Part shown: positions 1-7,578 of the stretch, piece after piece
Layout of the letters: each line of letters opens with the position of its first letter
Position numbering within the stretch: the stretch's first letter is position 1
DNA from: Fimenecus sp964457415
Lineage (GTDB): Bacteria; Bacillota; Clostridia; Oscillospirales; Acutalibacteraceae
NCBI GenBank assembly: GCA_964457415.1
Contig: CAYWFB010000003.1
Span: forward strand, 1-49,548
Reading direction: 5' to 3'
DNA length: 49,548 nucleotides
Translations under genes and position numbers: made by a program
The notes under the pieces: generated by a model
The model's input: only the letters and a program-made list of their open reading frames with translations
What the model was told of the DNA's origin: nothing
The model's database searches: none

Positions 1-600
1 AGAGTATTTGACTTTGATAATACGATTTATGACGGTGAAAGCGGAATGGACATCTTTCTTTATTACTTAAAGAGAGACCCCAAAGGCGTTGCTAAATTCG
101 TACCGAAGTTTATGGAAGGCTTTTTGAAATATAAGCGTCATGTTATCACCATAGATGAGGTTAAATCAGAATATGCTTCATATGTCAAAGAGTATTTTGA
201 AAGAATTGAAAACATCTATGATGATTTTGAAAATTTTTGGGATATTAATATGAAAAATATCAAATCATTTTATCCTAAAATTCAAAAGGAAGATGATGTT
301 GTGCTTTCAGCTTGTCCATATTGTCTTTTGAGTGTTGCAACAAAACGACTTGGTATGAAAAATGTCATTGCTACAGATCTCAATCCCGAAACAGGCGAAA
401 TCGGTGAAATCTGTTATCACGATAATAAAGTTAAAATGTTCCGTGAACGATACGGCAATGTTGAAATTGATGAGTTTTACACAGATTCAATGAGTGATAA
501 GCCTATGATGGATATATCAAAAACAGTTTTTCTTGTTGATGGCGATAAATTGATTAAAATTAAAAAAGATGGAGTTTATCTTGACGATAAATTTGAATAA
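1..600 (+). CDS. HAD-superfamily phosphatase (5' truncated by the window edge)
   Basis: The reading frame is open from base 1, so the start codon lies outside the window and the first ATG at 46 is internal. The visible N-terminus carries the HAD nucleophile motif DFDNT (DxDxT), followed by a helical cap region and a Ser motif (VLSACPYC), a layout typical of SerB-like HAD-IB phosphatases. The family hydrolyses phosphate monoesters using Mg2+ and the first Asp of the motif. The substrate cannot be read from the sequence. The conserved late acidic motif probably corresponds to the ATDLN or VDGDK stretches. The gene ends just before rnpB. Confidence 0.8.
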   Translation, partial: RVFDFDNTIYDGESGMDIFLYYLKRDPKGVAKFVPKFMEGFLKYKRHVITIDEVKSEYASYVKEYFERIENIYDDFENFWDINMKNIKSFYPKIQKEDDVVLSACPYCLLSVATKRLGMKNVIATDLNPETGEIGEICYHDNKVKMFRERYGNVEIDEFYTDSMSDKPMMDISKTVFLVDGDKLIKIKKDGVYLDDKFE

Positions 601-612
601 ATAATTAAATAT

Positions 613-942
613 GAGTAGGTTGGGCAGTTGCGCAGATTTTTATAATTTGTGAGGAAAGTCCGAGCATCATACAGCAGGGTAACGGCTAACGGCCGCCGAG
701 GGTGACCTTAGGGAAAGTGCATAGAAAATTACCGCCGTTTTTAACGGTAAGGGTGGAAAGGTGAGGTAAGAGCTCACCGGCGTTGCAGAGATGTAACGGC
801 CGAGCAAACCCTACCCGATGCAACATCGACTGAAGTTGTCAGCTGGGCAGATACTTCGACGGATGGCTTCAGGCGCATAGCAATATGCGTCGCAGATAGA
901 TAATTGCCTTAAAAGACAGAACTCGGCTTACAGACCTGCTCT
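613..942 (+). ncRNA. rnpB: RNase P RNA
   Basis: This is the catalytic RNA that trims the 5' leader of pre-tRNAs. It shows the universal 5' core GAGGAAAGTCCGAGC (650-664), the L15-type segment GGTAAGAGCTCACCGG that contacts the tRNA CCA end, the AGATAGATAATTGCC core, and the 3' core ACAGAACTCGGCTTACAG. The ends GAGTAGGT and GACCTGCTC pair to close P1, which fixes the limits to within a few bases. The length of about 330 nt is normal. A UUCG-loop terminator follows directly. Confidence 0.95.
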
Positions 943-951
943 TATTTTAAT

Positions 952-979
952 AAAAGCCCTTCGGGGCTTTATATTTTTT
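952..979 (+). terminator. Rho-independent terminator of rnpB
   Basis: A 7-bp stem (AAAGCCC/GGGCTTT) closed by a TTCG tetraloop is followed by an AT then T-rich tract. It sits right behind the RNase P RNA. Confidence 0.85.
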
Positions 980-1006
980 AACATGAATTTCAATTTTTCG
1001 TATAAT
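978..1006 (+). promoter_or_regulatory. Sigma-A-type promoter for the small membrane protein/recD2 pair
   Basis: TTAACA (978-983), a 17-bp spacer and TATAAT (1001-1006). The predicted start is a few bases before the GAGGTGA ribosome-binding site at 1012-1018. Confidence 0.6.
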
Positions 1007-1022
1007 GTGTTGAGGTGATTTT

Positions 1023-1367
1023 ATGCTTGACGCATTAGTTGGGTCCGTTTTTGTGGCTCTAATTCTTTTTGGAACAGTTGCAATTTGCTATCTTATTATG
1101 TTAAAATTATTATTACCGAAAACTGATACAGACTACTACATATTTTTACCCCAGAATAAGTATTCTGTGGGTGTCAGGCGGTTGGCGTACGGCACAAGAA
1201 TTAAATTAAATCTTATGGGTGATGACCGCCACGGTAAAATTGTTGTTCTTGATTGCGGAATAACTCAAGAAGAAAAAGAAAATCTTCTTGAAATCTGTAA
1301 AGAAAGCAACGGAATTTATCTTGTAGAAAAGGATTTTTTAAAGGATTATTTTGATGGAAGAATTTGA
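1023..1367 (+). CDS. Small single-pass membrane protein, unknown function
   Basis: This 114-residue protein is not recognised. The first 30 residues form one strongly hydrophobic membrane helix (VGSVFVALILFGTVAICYLIM). The remaining ~80 residues are a soluble alpha/beta-looking domain (KIVVLDCGITQEE...GIYLVEKDFL). The start is supported by GAGGTGA about 5 bases upstream and by a promoter ending at 1006. The last 14 bases overlap the start of recD2, so the two are probably translationally coupled. Coupling to a DNA-repair helicase is seen in the sequence; a joint function is not shown. Confidence 0.75.
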   Translation: MLDALVGSVFVALILFGTVAICYLIMLKLLLPKTDTDYYIFLPQNKYSVGVRRLAYGTRIKLNLMGDDRHGKIVVLDCGITQEEKENLLEICKESNGIYLVEKDFLKDYFDGRI

Positions 1368-3576
1368 AAGTAAGTTGAAAATTAAAGGTACTGTGACAGA
1401 TATAACCTTTCGTAACGACGTGAATGGTTATACTGTTTTTGCCGTTGATAAAGGTGACGAAGAGCTCACAGTTGTTGGCACGGCTGCTGATATTAAAATC
1501 GGCGACCGTGTTGAAATTGTGGGCGATGTTACATATCATTCTATTTATGGCAGACAGTTCAAGGCGGAATTCTGCAATGCACTTCTGCCCGAGACCGTTG
1601 ACGACCTGTACCGTTACCTTGCAAGCGGAGTTATTAAAGGTATCAGAGAATCCACTGCACGAAAAATTATTGATAAATTCGGCGAAAACGCATTTGACAT
1701 ATTGCAGAATGAACCCCATAGACTTTCTGAAATCAAGGGTATTTCCAAAGAAAAAGCCATTAAAATCGGCAAGGAATATAACCGTCAGTTTTCAACACGA
1801 GCACTTATTATGAATTTGTCCCGTTATGGACTTAAAACAAGCGAATGTATTGTTGCATTCGAAAAGCTTGGTAGTGGTGCAGTTGAGTTAATTGAAGAAA
1901 ATCCGTATCTCTTGTGCGAGGGTGACGGCAGAATATCATTCGAGCGCGCCGAGCAGATTGCTGAAATGTTACCTAATAAACCAAAATCCCAATACAGAAT
2001 TGAAGCGGGAATAATCTATGTAATCAGCCATAATTTTCAAAACGGGCATACCTGCCTGCCACTCGAAAAGATTTACGCACCGTCGGGCGCTTTGCTTAAT
2101 GAACCCCGTGATAATCTTGAAATCGCAGTTGATAATCTTGCACAAAGAAGAAAAATAATCATTGAAAAAATAGGAGGGAGGGAATTTGTTTTTCTTCCCG
2201 AGGCTTATCACGCGGAAAAAGCAATTTCAAACCGTATGAAAGTTCTGCTTAAATTCCCGCCCGAAAATCCCATTGATGTTGCAAAACACATTGAAAAGCT
2301 TCAAAAAAGCGACAACATAGAGTATGCCGAAAAGCAGAAAGAGGCGATTATCACCGCAGTTAATAAAGGCGTACTTATACTTACAGGTGGTCCCGGAACG
2401 GGTAAAACTACAACATTAAACGGTATTATTCGAATGTTTGAGAAAGACCAATTAGATATTGCTCTTTGCGCGCCGACGGGCAGAGCAGCACAACGAATGA
2501 CCGAGGCAACGGGCAGAACGGCTACTACAATTCACAGACTTTTAGAGGTTGAGTGGGGTAATAACGATAAACCCGTTTTCAAGCGTAATCTTCGTAATCC
2601 GCTTGATTGTCAGGCGGTTATTGTTGACGAGATGTCAATGGTTGATATATTCCTTTTCTCAAGTCTTTTAGATGCTTTACCATTCGGCTGCCGTCTTGTT
2701 ATGGTGGGCGACAGTGACCAGCTTCCGCCCGTAAGTGCAGGTAATGTACTTAAGGATTTAATCGACAGCGAGCTTTTGCCCGTTGTTCAGCTTAATGAGA
2801 TATTCCGTCAGTCATTAGAGAGTAATATTGTTCGCAATGCCCACGCAATAGTTAAGGGCGAAAGAATTGAAACTGACTATAAAGAGGGCGATTTTTACTT
2901 TATGCATCGAAATTTCCCTTTTGATGCAGTGCGTACTATAAAAGAACTTTATACAAAAAGATTGCCCGATGCTTACGACTTTGACCCCTTAACGCAAATT
3001 CAGGTGCTTTGCCCCTCTAAAAAAGGAGATACGGGCACAATGAATCTCAATAAAGTTCTCCAAGAGGCAATAAATCCATCGTCACCCGATAAAAATGAAT
3101 ATAATACGGGATACCGAATTTTCAGGGTCGGTGACAAGGTTATGCAAACCCGAAATAATTATAATATTCATTGGGAGTCCTATGATGACGAGGGTGATGG
3201 TATTTTCAATGGCGATATCGGCTTTATTGAAATGATTGATTTGCGTCGTGATACCATTATTATTGACTTTTCAGGTAAGCGCGCAACTTATTCAAGAGAG
3301 CAATTACAAGAAATTGAGCTTGCTTATGCCGTGACAGTGCATAAAAGTCAGGGTAGCGAATTTGATGCGGTAATTATGCCTGTAATTTCAGTCAATGAGC
3401 GTCTTTGCTATCGAAATCTGCTTTATACCGCCGTAACGAGAGCTAAAAAGCTGATGATTCTCGTCGGAACAACGGGTTGTGTGGGTAGTATGATTGATAA
3501 TTGCAAAACACAGCTCAGATATTCCGCTTTAAAGCATTTTTTGCTTGACAACGGCGAAAAGCGTAGTATAATGTAA
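1354..3576 (+). CDS. recD2: RecD2-type ATP-dependent DNA helicase
   Basis: SF1B 5'-3' DNA helicase of the stand-alone RecD2 (RecD/TraA) family, active in DNA repair outside RecBCD. It has an N-terminal OB-like domain (IKGTVTDITF...YTVFAVD), helix-hairpin-helix-like segments around residues 80-210, then a helicase core with Walker A GGPGTGKTTT (catalytic Lys about residue 351), Walker B VIVDEMSMVD, VGDSDQLPPV, and the C-terminal motifs TVHKSQGSEFD and LLYTAVTRAKK. The length of about 740 aa is normal. ATG 1354 is preferred over TTG 1351 because AAAGGA lies about 9 bases upstream. The start overlaps the preceding gene. The thiT promoter is embedded in its 3' end. Confidence 0.93.
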   Translation: MEEFESKLKIKGTVTDITFRNDVNGYTVFAVDKGDEELTVVGTAADIKIGDRVEIVGDVTYHSIYGRQFKAEFCNALLPETVDDLYRYLASGVIKGIRESTARKIIDKFGENAFDILQNEPHRLSEIKGISKEKAIKIGKEYNRQFSTRALIMNLSRYGLKTSECIVAFEKLGSGAVELIEENPYLLCEGDGRISFERAEQIAEMLPNKPKSQYRIEAGIIYVISHNFQNGHTCLPLEKIYAPSGALLNEPRDNLEIAVDNLAQRRKIIIEKIGGREFVFLPEAYHAEKAISNRMKVLLKFPPENPIDVAKHIEKLQKSDNIEYAEKQKEAIITAVNKGVLILTGGPGTGKTTTLNGIIRMFEKDQLDIALCAPTGRAAQRMTEATGRTATTIHRLLEVEWGNNDKPVFKRNLRNPLDCQAVIVDEMSMVDIFLFSSLLDALPFGCRLVMVGDSDQLPPVSAGNVLKDLIDSELLPVVQLNEIFRQSLESNIVRNAHAIVKGERIETDYKEGDFYFMHRNFPFDAVRTIKELYTKRLPDAYDFDPLTQIQVLCPSKKGDTGTMNLNKVLQEAINPSSPDKNEYNTGYRIFRVGDKVMQTRNNYNIHWESYDDEGDGIFNGDIGFIEMIDLRRDTIIIDFSGKRATYSREQLQEIELAYAVTVHKSQGSEFDAVIMPVISVNERLCYRNLLYTAVTRAKKLMILVGTTGCVGSMIDNCKTQLRYSALKHFLLDNGEKRSIM
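3545..3572 (+). promoter_or_regulatory. Promoter of the TPP riboswitch/thiT transcript
   Basis: TTGACA (3545-3550), a 16-bp spacer and TATAAT (3567-3572) lie inside the last codons of recD2. Transcription would begin about 3579, just before the riboswitch. Confidence 0.7.
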
Positions 3577-3590
3577 TCAAGCCAAGTAAA

Positions 3591-3686
3591 TAGTGCATGG
3601 GTGCTGACGGTTAAGTCGGCTGAGATTGAGGCTAATCTGCCTCTGACCATTGAACCTGATACGGATAATGCCGTCGTAGGAAAGCT
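3591..3686 (+). promoter_or_regulatory. TPP riboswitch (THI element)
   Basis: The thiamine pyrophosphate aptamer signature is complete: GGGTGC, CTGAGA (3620-3625), ACCATTGAACCTGAT, GGATAATGCC and GTAGGAAA. It precedes thiT and is followed by a terminator, so TPP most likely promotes premature termination. Outer stem limits are approximate. Confidence 0.95.
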
Positions 3687-3690
3687 TTTC

Positions 3691-3730
3691 AGTTCAGCCT
3701 TGCGGTATCTGCTATGGCTGAATTTTTTTA
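3691..3730 (+). terminator. Riboswitch-controlled terminator before thiT
   Basis: A 7-bp stem (TTCAGCC 3693-3699 / GGCTGAA 3716-3722), extendable by two pairs, is followed by a run of seven T. It lies between the TPP aptamer and the thiT ribosome-binding site, the expected place for the expression platform. Confidence 0.85.
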
Positions 3731-3745
3731 TTTGGAGGATTTATA

Positions 3746-4405
3746 ATGAAAAACAAAAAAAATCTCTATTGGCTTGTTGAAAGCGCCGTAATGATTGCAC
3801 TTGCCGCAGTTCTTGAATGGGTGTCAAAAATGATTATTCCTGAAATGCCCTTTGGCGGTCAGGTCACAATTGTTAGTATGCTTCCGGTTGTTCTTGTTGG
3901 ATGGAAGTATGGAATGGGTAAAGGTCTTGTAACAGGACTTATTTACTCTTTTGTGCAGATGGCATTGGGGGTAAAAACAATAAGCGGTATGATTATGCCT
4001 GCATCCGAAGATTATCTCGGAAGTCTTGGGAATGTAATTCTTATGTTTGTATTTGATTACATACTTGCTTATACTGTTCTCGGGCTTGGCGCAATGTATA
4101 AAAAGGTAATCAAAAAGGATTCAGTTTCTCTTGCTCTCGGCGCTTTTACTGTTCTCTTGCTTCGTTACCTCTGCCATATTATTTCAGGCTACATTCTCTT
4201 TGGTGCCTGGGCAGAATGGTTCTTCACTCAGGACGGCTTCTATTCTTGGGGACAGACAATCCTCAATACCTTTAGCGGTAATGCACTCTCAATTATTTAT
4301 TCAATCATTTATAACGGCTTCTATATGGTGCCTGAAATAATAATCACAACGATTGTTGCAGTTGTTATCGGTAAAATCCCACAGATTACAAAAATCAAAT
4401 CATAA
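3746..4405 (+). CDS. thiT: Thiamine ECF transporter substrate-binding (S) component ThiT
   Basis: Integral membrane S-component that captures thiamine for a shared energy-coupling-factor (ECF) module. The 219 residues form about six hydrophobic helices with the ThiT (YuaJ) pattern: an AAVLEW segment near the N-terminus, YSFVQMALG in the middle, and a Trp/Tyr-rich ligand loop (GAWAEWFFTQDGFYSWGQ). A TPP riboswitch immediately upstream independently supports thiamine as the ligand. The ATG follows TTGGAGGAT. The EcfA/EcfT partners are not in this window. Confidence 0.93.
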   Translation: MKNKKNLYWLVESAVMIALAAVLEWVSKMIIPEMPFGGQVTIVSMLPVVLVGWKYGMGKGLVTGLIYSFVQMALGVKTISGMIMPASEDYLGSLGNVILMFVFDYILAYTVLGLGAMYKKVIKKDSVSLALGAFTVLLLRYLCHIISGYILFGAWAEWFFTQDGFYSWGQTILNTFSGNALSIIYSIIYNGFYMVPEIIITTIVAVVIGKIPQITKIKS

Positions 4406-4408
4406 AGA

Positions 4409-4438
4409 AAAAAGGGGTAGAATTTCTACCTCTTTTAT
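4409..4438. terminator. Bidirectional terminator between thiT and the pseudouridine synthase
   Basis: A 12-bp stem with one G-T wobble (4410-4421 / 4425-4436) and a 3-base loop. The A-rich and T-rich arms give a U tract in both directions, serving the two convergent genes. Confidence 0.85.
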
Positions 4439-5401
4439 TTATAAACCCTTATTATAATATTCATTCTTAAACCACACATCATCTACTTCAAATTCCTTGT
4501 GGTTTAAATATTCAAGAATTCCAGCGTCGGTGACAAAGTCAAACACAAGCTTATATGAATATAAGAATTGCTTTTTATAGCCGTATTTCTTGTTTTGTGC
4601 ATTTGTGCCGTATTTTCCGTCACCTAAAAGGGGATGACCGATAGAGGCAAAATGTGCTCTGATTTGATGTGTTCTGCCTGTGAGCAATTCAACCTCAACA
4701 AGGCTCAAATCACCGTCACTGTCAAGCACATTATACTTTGTGCGGATTTCCTTTGAATCTGCTTTTCTCGTTTTTGATACAGTAACCTTATTTTTGCTTT
4801 CGTCTTTAACGAGGTATCCCTCAAGCAATCCGCTCTTTTTCTTAATTTCACCGTGAACTATGCAAAGATAAAATTTGTGTAATTCGCGGTCTTTCATTTT
4901 TTGATTGAGAATTCGTAATGTTTCTGCATTTTTTGCTGCAATTACAATTCCGCCCGTGTTGCGGTCAATACGGTTAACCAAAGAGGGTACAAAAGAGTTT
5001 TCGCCATCGGGCTTGTATTCTCCCTTTTCATAAAGATAACGCTTAATTCTGCCAATTAAAGTATCAATATACTCATTATCGTCGGGGTGGGAGAGTACTC
5101 CAACCTTTTTATCACAGAGAATAATATTCTCGTCTTCATAAATAATATTAAGATTTTTTGACGCTTTGAGAAAATCATATTTTTCAGGTGCTTTCTCAAA
5201 GAATTCGTCATTGATATACATATCTACAACGTCACCAACATTGAGCCTTGTTGAAATCTCTGCTCGTTTACCGTTGACTTTTATCCTTCTAATACGGATA
5301 TATTTATATAAAAGCGTTTTTGGAAGCAAGGGAACACTTTTTGTAATGAATTTATCAAGACGTTGGTCCGCATCATTTTTATTAATAGTAAAACTTTTCA
5401 C
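4439..5401 (-). CDS. RluA-family 23S rRNA pseudouridine synthase
   Basis: Converts specific uridines in rRNA to pseudouridine. It has an N-terminal S4 RNA-binding domain (RLDKFITKSVPLLPKTLLYKY...RIKVNGKRA) and an RluA catalytic domain with the motif NRIDRNTGG, whose Asp is the family nucleophile, plus LLTGRTHQIRAHFASIGHPLLGD. The closest pattern is RluC/RluD; the target site cannot be told. The frame extends to an ATG at 5440, but that lies upstream of the predicted transcription start. GTG at 5401 has AGAGGTG at the right distance, giving 320 residues. Confidence 0.88.
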   Translation of the reverse strand: MKSFTINKNDADQRLDKFITKSVPLLPKTLLYKYIRIRRIKVNGKRAEISTRLNVGDVVDMYINDEFFEKAPEKYDFLKASKNLNIIYEDENIILCDKKVGVLSHPDDNEYIDTLIGRIKRYLYEKGEYKPDGENSFVPSLVNRIDRNTGGIVIAAKNAETLRILNQKMKDRELHKFYLCIVHGEIKKKSGLLEGYLVKDESKNKVTVSKTRKADSKEIRTKYNVLDSDGDLSLVEVELLTGRTHQIRAHFASIGHPLLGDGKYGTNAQNKKYGYKKQFLYSYKLVFDFVTDAGILEYLNHKEFEVDDVWFKNEYYNKGL

Positions 5402-5430
5402 TTTAACACCTCTGAATTTGTGTATAAATA

Positions 5431-5459
5431 AATATACCATATATTAAATGTGTTTTCAA
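5431..5459 (-). promoter_or_regulatory. Promoter of the pseudouridine synthase gene
   Basis: Reading the minus strand: TTGAAA (5459-5454), a 17-bp spacer and TATATT (5436-5431). It is back to back with the plus-strand promoter at 5461. Confidence 0.65.
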
Positions 5460-5460
5460 C

Positions 5461-5489
5461 TTGAAACTTCCATTATTTTGTTATAGAAT
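5461..5489 (+). promoter_or_regulatory. Promoter of the small two-helix membrane protein gene
   Basis: TTGAAA (5461-5466), a 17-bp spacer and TAGAAT (5484-5489). The predicted transcript starts close to 5496, leaving a leader of only about ten bases that is almost entirely ribosome-binding site. Confidence 0.6.
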
Positions 5490-5506
5490 ATTAAATGGTG
5501 ATAAAA

Positions 5507-6031
5507 ATGGAAATCAACAAAATTCATTATAAGCAATTAAGCGAAACTAAAAAAATCTATCTTGATATGACAACACTTGAAATTCGCGAAAAGCTTAATT
5601 TGGCATTTAAAAATCCTACTTGCGAAGATGATATGACAGGTATTTTTGGGAAATATGCTAAGCTTGATAAAATGTATAAGGTGAAATATATTTATTCACG
5701 CAATAAACAACTTCAGCCCGAAACCTTTGACAGATACCATTATCTTCTTGATGTGGGTGAAGACGAAAATGGTTCATATATTGAATATGCAATGGTTTAT
5801 GATAAGCTTTACGACCCGCTTATAAGACTTGTTTATATTCTGGCGGTGTGTGCAGTTCTTGCGTATCTTTACTATATGTATTCACAAAAGGTTATGACTT
5901 CTCTATCAGCAGGTGTTTTAGGTGTCATTATAGCAGCAACAGTATTTCTTGTATTCAAAAAGTCTAAAGAAACTGCCGATGAGTGCAAAAAAGCAGAGGT
6001 TCTTTTGAAAAAACTTGTTGAAGAAATGTAA
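5507..6031 (+). CDS. Membrane protein of unknown function with two central helices
   Basis: Not recognised. The 174 residues comprise a soluble N-terminal ~100 residues (MEINKIHYKQLSETKKIYLDM...), two adjacent hydrophobic helices (LVYILAVCAVLAYLYYMY and AGVLGVIIAATVFLVF) and a short charged tail (KKSKETADECKKAEVLLKKL). ATG 5507 is chosen because GGTGAT at 5497-5502 is its ribosome-binding site; the frame's earlier ATG at 5495 lies at or before the predicted transcript start. It is a single gene between divergent and downstream promoters. Confidence 0.75.
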   Translation: MEINKIHYKQLSETKKIYLDMTTLEIREKLNLAFKNPTCEDDMTGIFGKYAKLDKMYKVKYIYSRNKQLQPETFDRYHYLLDVGEDENGSYIEYAMVYDKLYDPLIRLVYILAVCAVLAYLYYMYSQKVMTSLSAGVLGVIIAATVFLVFKKSKETADECKKAEVLLKKLVEEM

Positions 6032-6037
6032 TTTGTA

Positions 6038-6066
6038 TTGACAAAACTCTTTTGATATTGTATTAT
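6038..6066 (+). promoter_or_regulatory. Promoter of the polar amino-acid ABC operon
   Basis: TTGACA (6038-6043), a 17-bp spacer and TATTAT (6061-6066), about 45 bases before the first ATG of the three-gene operon. Confidence 0.8.
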
Positions 6067-6110
6067 ACTAAAGTATTAACGCTTTACTACACTAAAAAGG
6101 GGAAAATATT

Positions 6111-6908
6111 ATGAAAATGAAAAAATTTATTGCAGTTATTATGGCAGTTCTTATGATGACACTTTGTCTTGCAGGCTGTGGCGGAAATGATGCTAAAATC
6201 GTTGTTGCCGAAGCAGGTTCAGCAGGTGAAGAGGTTATGAACTCTAACGAATACTTCGCAGATTACACAAAAACGCCGGTTGCAGCACAGGCCAACGCTC
6301 TTATGGAGGTTTCTTCAGGCACAGCAGATATGGCTGTAATTGACTATGTTATGTCAATCGGTTCAATCGGTGAGGGAACTGATTATACTAACCTTAAGGT
6401 TGTCGAAGATGTATCTTTTAATCCCGAGCAGTACGGTATTGCTTTTAGAAAGGGTTCAGATGCAGTTTATTATGTAAACCAGGCTATTGCAGACCTTAAG
6501 GCTGACGGAACTCTTCAGACTATTGCTGAAAAATACAAGCTTCAGGACCTTCTTCTTGCTGAAGATACCTTCGAGAAGCCCGAAGTTACAGAGTCCGATT
6601 GGGAGTATATTAAGAATAAGGGCAAAATGATTGTTGGTATTACTTATTTTGCACCTATGAACTATCTTGACGACAACGGTGAACTTACAGGCTTTGAAAC
6701 CGAATTTGCAAAAGCAGTTGGCGCAAAGCTCGGTATTGAAATTGAGTTCCAGAAAATTAACTGGAAAACAAAAGAAGTTGAGCTTGCTGCCAAGAGTATC
6801 GACTGTATCTGGAACGGTATGACAATTACTGAGGAAAGAGCAGAAAATATGGCTATTACCATTCCTTATATGGAAAATAAGCAGGTTGTAGTTGTTAAAG
6901 CTGACTGA
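6111..6908 (+). CDS. Amino-acid ABC transporter substrate-binding lipoprotein, apparently circularly permuted
   Basis: Extracytoplasmic family-3 solute-binding protein anchored by a lipobox (LCLAGC, Cys23). The domain order is reversed. Residues 28-145 resemble the second half of the family: first the strand that begins lobe 2 (KIVVAEAGSAGEE), then SSGTADMAVIDYV, and the usual C-terminus QYGIAFRKGS...ADGTLQTIAEKYKL. After a linker (146-170), residues 171-263 carry the normal N-terminal lobe: MIVGITYFAPMNYLDDNGELTG, NGMTITEERAENM and PYMENKQVVVVK. The ligand-contact residues Arg243 and Asp78 appear to be kept. It is followed by its permease and ATPase, so it is presumably functional for a polar amino acid. 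Confidence 0.88.
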   Translation: MKMKKFIAVIMAVLMMTLCLAGCGGNDAKIVVAEAGSAGEEVMNSNEYFADYTKTPVAAQANALMEVSSGTADMAVIDYVMSIGSIGEGTDYTNLKVVEDVSFNPEQYGIAFRKGSDAVYYVNQAIADLKADGTLQTIAEKYKLQDLLLAEDTFEKPEVTESDWEYIKNKGKMIVGITYFAPMNYLDDNGELTGFETEFAKAVGAKLGIEIEFQKINWKTKEVELAAKSIDCIWNGMTITEERAENMAITIPYMENKQVVVVKAD

Positions 6909-6928
6909 TTTTAGGAGTTCGTTTATAA

Positions 6929-7573
6929 ATGCCTTTTGTAGAGATAAACCTTGATTTATTGCAGGGTTTTGGTGAAAACTGTAAAATATTCATTTTAACT
7001 TTAATTTTTGCACTTCCCTTGGGACTTGTTATTGCAATGGGCTCAATGTCAAAAATTAAAATAATAAAGTACATAACAAAAGCATTCGTCTGGGTCATCA
7101 GAGGTACGCCTCTGATGCTCCAGATTTTTGTGGTGTTTTTTGTGCCCGGCTTTGCTTTCGGTGTGCCAATGCGTTCACGAATGACAGCAACTCTGATTGC
7201 CTTTATAATTAACTATTCCGCTTATTTTTCAGAGATTTACAGAGGTGGTATTGAGGCTATACCAAAAGGTCAGTATGAAGCAGGGCAAGTGCTTGGTATG
7301 ACCAAGTCGCAGATTTTCTTTAAGGTTGTTTTAATGCAGGTTGTAAAGCGCATTATTCCGCCTATGAGTAATGAAATTATCACGCTTGTAAAGGATACTT
7401 CTCTTGCCCGTGTGATTTCTATTACCGAAATACTTATGACGGCAGAGGAGTATGCAGCAATGGGAATTATTTGGCCCTTGTTCTACACTGCAGTATTCTT
7501 CTTGATTTTCTGTGGAGTTCTTACCTTGTTGTTTAATTTCATTGAAAAAAAACTTGATTATTATCGGAGTTAA
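6929..7573 (+). CDS. Polar amino-acid ABC transporter permease
   Basis: HisM/GlnP-type inner-membrane permease of about five helices. The EAA loop that docks the ATPase is visible (YRGGIEAIPKGQYEAGQVLGMTKSQIFFKVVLMQ). The WVIRGTPLMLQIFVVFF segment is also typical. The 214-residue length is normal for a homodimerising permease. It starts 20 bases after the binding-protein gene and lies 5 bases before the ATPase gene. The substrate is inferred only at the level of polar amino acids. Confidence 0.92.
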   Translation: MPFVEINLDLLQGFGENCKIFILTLIFALPLGLVIAMGSMSKIKIIKYITKAFVWVIRGTPLMLQIFVVFFVPGFAFGVPMRSRMTATLIAFIINYSAYFSEIYRGGIEAIPKGQYEAGQVLGMTKSQIFFKVVLMQVVKRIIPPMSNEIITLVKDTSLARVISITEILMTAEEYAAMGIIWPLFYTAVFFLIFCGVLTLLFNFIEKKLDYYRS

Positions 7574-7578
7574 AAATT

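Noticed and set aside
581..612. rnpB promoter at the end of the HAD gene
   Set aside because: TTGACG at 581 has no -10 box at acceptable spacing, and AATAAT at 600-605 lacks a matching -35. The evidence was too weak to list.
1213..1719. 168-codon open frame antisense to recD2
   Set aside because: It lies wholly opposite a strongly conserved helicase frame, has no ribosome-binding site and no recognisable protein features.
5402..5440. Upstream ATG start for the pseudouridine synthase
   Set aside because: It overlaps the -10 region of the gene's own promoter and lacks a ribosome-binding site; GTG 5401 has AGAGGTG.
6111..6908. Frameshift or rearrangement artefact creating the swapped binding-protein halves
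   Set aside because: The frame is intact, has one signal peptide and a clean stop at the hinge, and lies in a normally spaced operon. Both halves are complete, so a natural permutation fits better than an assembly error.
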